NCBI RefSeq assembly: GCF_023206215.1
Contig: NZ_CP065800.1
Coordinates: forward strand, 3,968,001 to 4,032,000
Reading direction: 5' to 3'
Source: Butyrivibrio fibrisolvens
GTDB taxonomy: Bacteria > Bacillota > Clostridia > Lachnospirales > Lachnospiraceae
DNA: 64,000 nucleotides
Below, piece by piece: positions 57,911-64,000 of this stretch. How positions within the stretch are numbered: position 1 is the stretch's first letter; every line of letters starts with the position of its first letter. The position numbers and the translations under genes are program-made. The notes beneath the pieces are model-generated. The model was not told the origin of the DNA. It did no database searches and saw only the letters and a list, made by a program, of their open reading frames with translations.

Positions 57911-59125
57911 TTAAACATAAGTACTATCATCAAAATCCAGAATCTGCAAAAATGACACTATAAATACATCCTTGCTTCCTTCATTCTCCATAAAATAGTC
58001 TTCTATACCTACTCTGTGAATCTCTCCATTCTCATCGAACTGCTTCGCTATGCGAAGGACTTTCTTCTTGCCGGCAGCATATGCATCAAGAAGACTCTTT
58101 CTATTAAAGGCATTCTCCACTTCTTCTCGAGATTCCGGAACTGTCTTATCAACGATCTGCTTAAGGCAATCATCATACGTTCCGGTTTCAGGTATTTCTG
58201 TACCAAGGAAATTGTCACGTCTCATCAGCGTATATGAATTCTTGCTGATATTAGCAAACTTCACAAGCTGGAATTTCTTGTACACAGACTCGATCATAAC
58301 TCTGACCTGCTCGAATACTGCAGACTGGCTATCGAAAGGATCAATTGCTTCAATCTCAACAGGTGCTTCTTCGCGGCACATCCATAAGAATTCACTCTTT
58401 GGAACCGGCTTTGAAAAAAGAAATCCCTGTATATAATCGCAGTCGCAGGTATTTATATACTGCAGCTGTTCCTGAGTTTCTACGCCTTCAACCACTGTAA
58501 GAAGCTTAAGTCTGTGGGCAAAATAAAATACTGACTCCAAGGTGATCCTGCCTCTTTCTGTAAGGCAGTTATCATTCAGGAATGATCTGTCGATCTTAAG
58601 TACTCTTGCAGGAACATCTTTGACAAAAGAAAGGGAAGACATACCTGAACCAAAGTCATCAATAGAAACCATATATCCTGCTGCTTCTATTTTGCAAACC
58701 CATTCTACAACTTCTTTCTTGTCAGCTACAACGTCTGATTCTGTGATCTCTACGCCAAAAAAGTTCTTGTCTATGCCATAGGACTGGACAAGCTTATTTA
58801 ATTTATCTACGAACTGATCATCCTTGGCATGTTCTCTGCCAAAATTGACACTTATTCGTATAGCTTTATCGCTAAGTTCTTTTATAGTCTTACAGGCATC
58901 CTCTGCGACAAACCAGTCTACAAGTGAAAGCTGTCCTGCTTCTTCAAGGACAGGTATAAACTCTCCCGGAAGAACCACTGTTCCATCTTTTTTGATCCAT
59001 CTTACAAGTGCTTCAGCTCCGCCTATAACACCTTTCTTAGCATTGTACTGCGGCTGGTAATAAGCCTGCAGCTCACCTGTTTCCATAGCATCTACAATAT
59101 CATTTAGCAGATATTTCTTTTCCAT
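57911..59125 (-). CDS. EAL-domain c-di-GMP phosphodiesterase with C-terminal PAS-like domain
   Basis: 404 residues, cytoplasmic. The EAL domain at ~10-250 is complete: EALVRW, ITESD, IDDFGSG, KIDRSF and VVEGVET, so c-di-GMP hydrolysis is expected. Residues ~265-404 form an unassigned PAS-like domain that may sense a ligand. Three in-frame starts occur; AGAGG lies 6 bases before the ATG at 59125. The second phosphodiesterase in this window; no active cyclase is seen. Confidence 0.9.
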   Translation of the reverse strand: MEKKYLLNDIVDAMETGELQAYYQPQYNAKKGVIGGAEALVRWIKKDGTVVLPGEFIPVLEEAGQLSLVDWFVAEDACKTIKELSDKAIRISVNFGREHAKDDQFVDKLNKLVQSYGIDKNFFGVEITESDVVADKKEVVEWVCKIEAAGYMVSIDDFGSGMSSLSFVKDVPARVLKIDRSFLNDNCLTERGRITLESVFYFAHRLKLLTVVEGVETQEQLQYINTCDCDYIQGFLFSKPVPKSEFLWMCREEAPVEIEAIDPFDSQSAVFEQVRVMIESVYKKFQLVKFANISKNSYTLMRRDNFLGTEIPETGTYDDCLKQIVDKTVPESREEVENAFNRKSLLDAYAAGKKKVLRIAKQFDENGEIHRVGIEDYFMENEGSKDVFIVSFLQILDFDDSTYV

Positions 59126-59302
59126 CATCAACCTCTAAAAATCACAACAATAATTTGTTGACGCGATTTTTGATTATAATATGATGATTATGATATGTCA
59201 ATATTATTTTATCGCATTTACGTTTACCGTGATGTTTAAGGTTTAAATACAATATAATTAAGACACAAAACAAAGCCCATCAGATATATTTTTATATAGT
59301 TC

Positions 59303-59334
59303 GAGGGAGCAGATCCTGCATGATCTGCTCCCTC
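59303..59334 (-). terminator. 13-bp hairpin after pyruvate kinase
   Basis: GAGGGAGCAGATC pairs with GATCTGCTCCCTC around a 6-base loop, 31 bases past the pyk stop. There is no strong T-run on either strand, so it may be a weak terminator or a 3'-end stabiliser. Confidence 0.5.
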
Positions 59335-59364
59335 AATGTTAAATGCATTGCTATATGTCTTTGA

Positions 59365-60792
59365 TCAAGAATAGATCTTATGTATAGTCTCAACCTTGAT
59401 CATGTTAGTATGGCCTGATGTTCCTCCGATCTTACCACCTGTAAGGACTACATTATCTCCCATCTTAAGGTCAAGAATCTTGGTAGCCTGCTGCATAGCG
59501 TGGAAGAATAAAACATCAAGTGATTCAAACTCGTCGCAAAGCAGAGGATATACGCCCCATGAAAGTGCAAGCTTTCTAAATGCCTTAACAGATGTTGTCA
59601 TGCCGATGATCTCGACAGGGCATCTGAAACGGCTGACCATACGGGCTGTAAGGCCGCTGATAGAGCTTACTACGATACACTTGGCATCAACGTCTATAGC
59701 CATAGAACATGTAGAATGGCTTATAGCATCAAGGTTATTTCTGATGCTGAAGTCCATGTTCTTGAATCTCTTGGTATAGTTGATGTGCTGTTCTGTATAT
59801 TCTGCAACTTCTGACATTGTCCTAACAGCTTCTACAGGGTACTTACCTGCAGCTGACTCGCCTGAGAGCATGATAGCCGAAGCGCCGTCATATACCGCGT
59901 TAGCTACGTCAGATATCTCTGCTCTTGTAGGACGTACATTAGTTATCATAGACTCAAGCATCTCTGTTGCGATGATAACTCTCTTACCAAGGAGTCTGCA
60001 CTTCTGAACGATCTCTTTCTGAACAGAAGGAACTTCCATGAATGGAATCTCAACACCAAGGTCACCACGAGCAACCATGATGCCATCTACTACTTCAGAG
60101 ATCTCTTCTATATTCTCAACACCTGATCTGTTCTCGATCTTGGCGATGATGTCGATATCTCTTCCGCCGTTCTTATCAAGGAAGTCACGAAGATCCTGAG
60201 CATCCTGACGTGTTGATACAAATGATGCTGCTACATAGTCAATATCATGTTCTATACCAAAGAGAAGATCTGCCTTGTCCTGATCTGAGAGATAAGCCTG
60301 CTTGAGGACCTTACCAGGGAAGTTCATGCTCTTCTTATCTGATAATGTTCCACCTGCGATAACCTTGGTAATTACGTCGTTGCCTTTAACTTTTGTAACT
60401 TCGCAGATAACAAGACCATTATTAACAAGTATAGTATCGCCCTTCTTAAGATCCTGTGCAAAGCCCTTATAGCTTACAGATACCTTCTGATTATCACCTA
60501 CTATGTCATCTACAGTAAAAGTAAACTCCTGGCCTTCTTCAAGTGTAGCCTTATGATCCTTGAAGACACCGATTCTATATTCAGGTCCCTTAGTATCAAG
60601 CATGATAGCGATAGGAAGTCCCATCTTATCACGAACCTTATTGATAACCTTGATCTTGCCAAGCTGCTCCTCATGATCACCATGGCTGAAGTTAAGTCTT
60701 GCAACGTTCATTCCGGCTTCACACATCTGTGTGAGAACTTCTTCTGATGAACTTGCAGGACCGATTGTGCATATGATTTTTGTTTTACGCAT
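59365..60792 (-). CDS. pyk: Pyruvate kinase
   Basis: 475-residue glycolytic enzyme making pyruvate and ATP from phosphoenolpyruvate and ADP. Motifs are KIICTIGPAS, ARLNFSHGDH, MLDTKGPEYR, ARGDLGVEIPF and the substrate helix ATEMLESMI. It is the short form, without the extra C-terminal PEP-utiliser domain found in some Firmicutes. An ATG at 60798 is only 2 bases from AAAGGAG, so 60792 is chosen. Possibly in a run with fchA-folD upstream, but a 174-base AT-rich gap with repeats lies between. Confidence 0.95.
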   Translation of the reverse strand: MRKTKIICTIGPASSSEEVLTQMCEAGMNVARLNFSHGDHEEQLGKIKVINKVRDKMGLPIAIMLDTKGPEYRIGVFKDHKATLEEGQEFTFTVDDIVGDNQKVSVSYKGFAQDLKKGDTILVNNGLVICEVTKVKGNDVITKVIAGGTLSDKKSMNFPGKVLKQAYLSDQDKADLLFGIEHDIDYVAASFVSTRQDAQDLRDFLDKNGGRDIDIIAKIENRSGVENIEEISEVVDGIMVARGDLGVEIPFMEVPSVQKEIVQKCRLLGKRVIIATEMLESMITNVRPTRAEISDVANAVYDGASAIMLSGESAAGKYPVEAVRTMSEVAEYTEQHINYTKRFKNMDFSIRNNLDAISHSTCSMAIDVDAKCIVVSSISGLTARMVSRFRCPVEIIGMTTSVKAFRKLALSWGVYPLLCDEFESLDVLFFHAMQQATKILDLKMGDNVVLTGGKIGGTSGHTNMIKVETIHKIYS

Positions 60793-60870
60793 TAGCATTA
60801 CTCCTTTTATTGCTTTTATATAAAATACTTCAAAAATTAACCCCTAATTAAAACTTCATTATTTGCTTTT

Positions 60871-60925
60871 TTATAGAGCTTCTTTAATAGAGCTTTCTTA
60901 ATAGTGCTTTCTTAATAGTGCTTTT
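60871..60925. repeat. 14-bp tandem repeat upstream of pyk
   Basis: TTAATAG(A/T)GCTTTC recurs at 60884, 60898 and 60912 with a 14-bp period, plus a diverged copy at 60871. It lies in the folD-pyk gap. Confidence 0.75.
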
Positions 60926-60966
60926 TTTATAACAATTCTTTTTATAAGACTTATTTTTTCAAAAAA

Positions 60967-61821
60967 CTATAAAGCACTCTTCTGAGCCGCTTCAACAACG
61001 TGACTTACAAGTACTGCCGTTGTAACTGAGCCAACGCCTCCGGGAACAGGGGTAATTCCTGATACCACACCTTCGGCTTCATCAAGTTTTACATCACCTA
61101 CAAGCTTTTGCTTTTCTTCGCTATAATTGATACCAACATCAATAACTGTCTGTCCTTCTTTGAAATACTCTCTTCCAAGCATTTCAGCTTTGCCAAGTGC
61201 CGCTACAACTATATCGGCATTTTGTGTTACATCTTCCATATTTTCTGTTCTGGAATGACATATAGTAACTGTTGCATTGGCGTTCATAAGGAGCATTGAT
61301 ACAGGCTTGCCTATAACAAGACTTCTTCCTACTACTGTAGCTTTTTTTCCTTTAGGATCTATACCATAGAACTTAAGGATCTCCATAACTGCCTGAGAGG
61401 TGCATGGAGCATATCCATCGCCCTGGCCGCTGTATATATAAGCCATAGAACCTTGTGTGATCCCGTCAACATCTTTAGAAGGAAGGATCGCATTGCAGGC
61501 AGCCTTCTCATCAAGAGTCTTGGGAAGTGGACGGAACATTAGTATACCATGAACATTGTCATCTTCATTGAGCTCTTTGATAGCTGTCATAAGTTCTTCC
61601 TGACTGCAGGTATCAGGTAGTATTTTATTAACTACTGCTACGCCGTTTTTCTCACATCTTTTGGTAGCACCGCGCTCATAAGACAGATCATCCTGCCTCT
61701 CACCAACTCTAAGGATTGCAAGAGTAGGTGTTATACCCTTGTCTCTAAGCATAGTAACCTTAATTTTGGTAGTTTCATCAAGTAAGTCTCCTACCGGCTT
61801 ACCCTTTAATAGTTCTGCCAT
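60967..61821 (-). CDS. folD: Methylene-THF dehydrogenase/cyclohydrolase FolD
   Basis: 284-residue folate enzyme interconverting methylene-, methenyl- and 10-formyl-THF. K54 of the YxxxK region is kept, as is D119 in KDVDG, with GRSLVIGKPV and GGVGSVTTAVL at the NAD(P) site. Residue 97 is Arg (MFRPLP) where FolD normally has Gln (QLPLP), and GPMT is GSVT. With fchA directly upstream, this copy may work mainly as the dehydrogenase. Gap to fchA is 21 bases. Confidence 0.92.
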   Translation of the reverse strand: MAELLKGKPVGDLLDETTKIKVTMLRDKGITPTLAILRVGERQDDLSYERGATKRCEKNGVAVVNKILPDTCSQEELMTAIKELNEDDNVHGILMFRPLPKTLDEKAACNAILPSKDVDGITQGSMAYIYSGQGDGYAPCTSQAVMEILKFYGIDPKGKKATVVGRSLVIGKPVSMLLMNANATVTICHSRTENMEDVTQNADIVVAALGKAEMLGREYFKEGQTVIDVGINYSEEKQKLVGDVKLDEAEGVVSGITPVPGGVGSVTTAVLVSHVVEAAQKSAL

Positions 61822-61842
61822 TTAACTCCTCCCTATATAGCT

Positions 61843-62469
61843 TTATTGTCTGAGTCTTCGATCTACATTCTCAAATACTATAGCAGCTCTTTGAGAATAC
61901 TCTTTTAATATAGCATCAGCTTCGGATTCAAACTCTAAGGCTTTATCCTTGTCTGTTAAAGATCTTGTATTGATAAAAACGTTAAGACTTGCGCTTTTAA
62001 GCGCTGCTTCTGCAAGAGTAGCTCCGCATCCGACATCAGATATCATAATGACAGAACCTATCTTCTCCATACGCTCCAAAAGCTCTATAACCCTTTTGAT
62101 CATGCGCATCATCTCCATTGGCGGAACCAGTGCATCAAGGGTAGCCTTTTGAAGCTTATCATTTCTATCAGGATCATCCTTCGGAATACTATAGGCTTTA
62201 GAAAGAGGTTCAAACATCTTGGCATCCTCTTCTACAAGGGCTAAAAGATCAGCTCTTATATCATCTGCTTCTTTTAATATAGCCTTAAGTTCATCTTCAT
62301 ACTGGGCATATTTCTTCTTGCCAACTGTAAAATTACCGGCCATAGAACAAAGCGCCATAGAAAGAGCACCTACCAGCGCTGCAGCTCCGCCTCCTCCGGG
62401 AACCGATACCTTATCAGACAGCTGCCTTGCAAATTCGTTGCAGCTGTAATCTGTAATCCTGCTATCCAT
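61843..62469 (-). CDS. fchA: Methenyl-THF cyclohydrolase / formiminotransferase-cyclodeaminase-like protein
   Basis: 208-residue all-helical cyclodeaminase-family enzyme. Features are PGGGGAAALVGALSMALCSMAGNFTVGKKK (read PGGGGAAALVGALS, CSMAGNFTVGKKK) and SDVGCGATLAEAALKSA. In clostridia such proteins hydrolyse methenyl-THF to 10-formyl-THF. The frame is open to 62502, but GGGGAGGA sits 7 bases before the ATG at 62469. It supplies the step that a variant FolD may lack. Confidence 0.9.
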   Translation of the reverse strand: MDSRITDYSCNEFARQLSDKVSVPGGGGAAALVGALSMALCSMAGNFTVGKKKYAQYEDELKAILKEADDIRADLLALVEEDAKMFEPLSKAYSIPKDDPDRNDKLQKATLDALVPPMEMMRMIKRVIELLERMEKIGSVIMISDVGCGATLAEAALKSASLNVFINTRSLTDKDKALEFESEADAILKEYSQRAAIVFENVDRRLRQ

Positions 62470-62634
62470 ATACAAGTCCTCCCCAATATATTCATAGACC
62501 AAATACTATACCCAGGCTTCTTTGGGTCCAATCTATATGATCATAATGAAACGTTTTAACTTGCCTGAATAATAATAGCATAAAATACCATGATTGAGAT
62601 AATATATCTTAATTTAAATATGATAAACTACAAG

Positions 62635-62663
62635 TGACAGGTAAATTAAGTCTTTACCTGTCA
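62635..62663 (+). promoter_or_regulatory. Inverted repeat in the leader of the YadS-like gene
   Basis: TGACAGGTAAA pairs perfectly with TTTACCTGTCA (loop TTAAGTC), about 70 bases before the start codon. It may be an operator or RNA hairpin; the T-run after it is short. Confidence 0.5.
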
Positions 62664-62732
62664 TTTGCTAACGAAGATCCTAAACTTAAGATAATAAACA
62701 CAAAGTATAAAGAAATCTATGGGGGAATATAA

Positions 62733-63383
62733 ATGGATAAACTTCTTTTGATTCTGAATATAATAGGGACAGTCGCCTTCGCTGTATCCGGTGCTATGAC
62801 TGCCATAAGGAAGGAAATGGACCTTTTGGGAGTAACTATTGTAGGCGCAGTAACAGCTGTAGGAGGAGGTATCATGCGTGATATCATCATTGGCAAGATC
62901 CCGCCCGACGCTTTTACTGATCCTTCTTATGTTCTGATTGCTTTTATTACAGCTATTGTTGTATTTGCATATGTGTATTTCAGAGCATCCGGATTTGAAA
63001 AGATATCAGGGGCAGCTTTTCAGAAGATAGTTCTTCTTGCTGATACTGTAGGTCTTGCTGCATTCTCTGTACTGGGCGTAGAAGTTGCTTTTAAGGCAGG
63101 TGATGGGCCAAAGCTCTTTTTGACAGTATTCCTTGGTACTATAACCGGTGTAGGTGGCGGCATCATCAGAGATCTTCTTGTTGGCGATAAGCCATATATC
63201 TTATGTAAACATATATATGCCTGTGCTTCTATTGCAGGTGCACTTATCTGCGCACTGTTATGGGATTTCTCAGGGCAGGAAGCCGCAACGCTCATAGGCA
63301 CTGCGACTGTTATAATCATAAGGCTTCTTGCAATCCACTATCAGTGGAATCTGCCACGTATCAGGCACCGTGACATTTCTTGA
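62733..63383 (+). CDS. TRIC channel / YadS (UPF0126) family membrane protein
   Basis: 216-residue membrane protein made of two homologous three-helix halves plus one helix. Each half has the family motif: AVTAVGGGIMRDIIIGKIPP and GTITGVGGGIIRDLLVGDKP. Relatives are cation (K+) channels or glycine transporters; the substrate is not settled. It overlaps the convergent SEC-C gene by 23 bases. Confidence 0.9.
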   Translation: MDKLLLILNIIGTVAFAVSGAMTAIRKEMDLLGVTIVGAVTAVGGGIMRDIIIGKIPPDAFTDPSYVLIAFITAIVVFAYVYFRASGFEKISGAAFQKIVLLADTVGLAAFSVLGVEVAFKAGDGPKLFLTVFLGTITGVGGGIIRDLLVGDKPYILCKHIYACASIAGALICALLWDFSGQEAATLIGTATVIIIRLLAIHYQWNLPRIRHRDIS

Positions 63384-64000
63384 ACTTTCTGCCACTACCA
63401 CAGGGGCAGGTGTCATTGCCCCTTATTTTAAGCCATTTGGATCGTTCATCTCTAAGATCATCTGCTTCATCAGGATATTCTGCTATAAGATTCTTGTAAT
63501 ATGTATCTATAAGGCTTTCCTGAAGTGTTGATATACTGCTATATGTCCTTATGCCTTCTGCATCCGCAATCTTTTGAGATATCCTTAAGATATCTTCCAT
63601 AAGCTTTTTTTCATAACTTCCGGGTCTGTCTTTGATAAGCTGTATCTCTTTTTCCACAACTTTATATAGATACTGATACTCATCTTCCAGTATTTTTAGG
63701 CTATCCGGATTTCTAAATATATATCTTCCAAGAAAAAAGCGCTTGATAAATGCGTCTCTTTTTAGATTCAAAAGCTCATCTTCAAGAACATCCTCAGGCA
63801 GATCCAGATAAAATTCTTCTACTATATCAGGGAGTAACTTTTTGATAAAAGCATCTCCTCTGTCATCCTCAGAAAAAACATAGGATTCATTGGATGCCCA
63901 TCCGCTGTCAAGGACATTCCTCATAGCATCTGTTCTAAGATAATAATCTTCTTCAAGGAAAGACAAAAGTCTTTTAAAAGCTTCCCTGAACCATGGGAGA
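63361..64000 (-). CDS. SEC-C motif protein (partial, N-terminus off window)
   Basis: At least 213 residues are seen; the frame stays open to base 64000, so the start is outside. Mostly helical and charged, it ends in NDTCPCGSGRKFKKCHGA, the SEC-C zinc-binding motif (CxCx8CH) known from the SecA C-terminus. Function of the rest unknown. A TTG at 63966 is in frame but need not be the start. Confidence 0.85.
   Translation of the reverse strand, partial: LPWFREAFKRLLSFLEEDYYLRTDAMRNVLDSGWASNESYVFSEDDRGDAFIKKLLPDIVEEFYLDLPEDVLEDELLNLKRDAFIKRFFLGRYIFRNPDSLKILEDEYQYLYKVVEKEIQLIKDRPGSYEKKLMEDILRISQKIADAEGIRTYSSISTLQESLIDTYYKNLIAEYPDEADDLRDERSKWLKIRGNDTCPCGSGRKFKKCHGA

Overview
The window looks like chromosome from a low-GC, anaerobic member of the Lachnospiraceae, most like Butyrivibrio, Pseudobutyrivibrio or Roseburia. 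This rests on gene content (a GH130-type beta-mannan locus, folD beside fchA, a stand-alone AICAR transformylase with a separate IMP cyclohydrolase, Rpn-type remnants), Gram-positive lipoproteins and strong AGGAGG ribosome binding sites. I could not run a 16S search, so the genus is inference. Most genes are on the minus strand.

Left end (1-9.2 kb): a minus-strand run of PII, amtB, PII, a MATE exporter and oppB-C-D-F with gaps of 11-46 bases, which suggests one large nitrogen-acquisition operon. It is preceded by a 2-hydroxyacid dehydrogenase that is divergent from a LysR regulator. 9.2-16 kb: an Lrp/AsnC regulator faces away from aspartase (aspA), and each gene has a terminator-like hairpin in its leader. 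Then come a Nudix hydrolase, a deformylase-like protein, a MIF-like tautomerase, and the last two steps of purine synthesis as separate enzymes under a ZTP riboswitch. 16-20.2 kb: a TetR-controlled ABC exporter whose operator is a perfect 32-bp palindrome.

20.3-35.3 kb is a complete-looking beta-manno-oligosaccharide locus on the minus strand: GH36 alpha-galactosidase, LacI regulator, lipoprotein binding protein, two permeases, cellobiose 2-epimerase, two GH130 phosphorylases, an SGNH acetyl-esterase and a GH1 glycosidase fused to mannose-6-phosphate isomerase. Imported galactosylated and acetylated manno-oligosaccharides would be stripped, epimerised, phosphorolysed to mannose-1-phosphate, and fed to fructose-6-phosphate. 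Repeated TTTTAGCTAA boxes mark likely LacI operators.

35.4-40.9 kb holds a repeat-rich zinc-ribbon membrane protein, cobS and a HAD hydrolase (each broken by one missing T in a T-run), and a GH13 glucosidase. 41-46.6 kb is an rRNA operon in the unusual order 16S-5S-23S, with tandem promoters and processing stems. 47-48.5 kb has a methyltransferase and a hairpin-rich, gene-poor stretch with an exact 55-bp tandem repeat.

48.5-64 kb holds an HtrA protease; thyA, a c-di-GMP phosphodiesterase and a dihydrofolate reductase in one tight run; a beta-CASP nuclease; two identical tRNA-Gly genes; a membrane-anchored EEP hydrolase; an EAL protein; pyruvate kinase; folD-fchA; a TRIC/YadS membrane protein; and a partial SEC-C protein at the edge. 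No CRISPR array, intact prophage or insertion sequence was seen.
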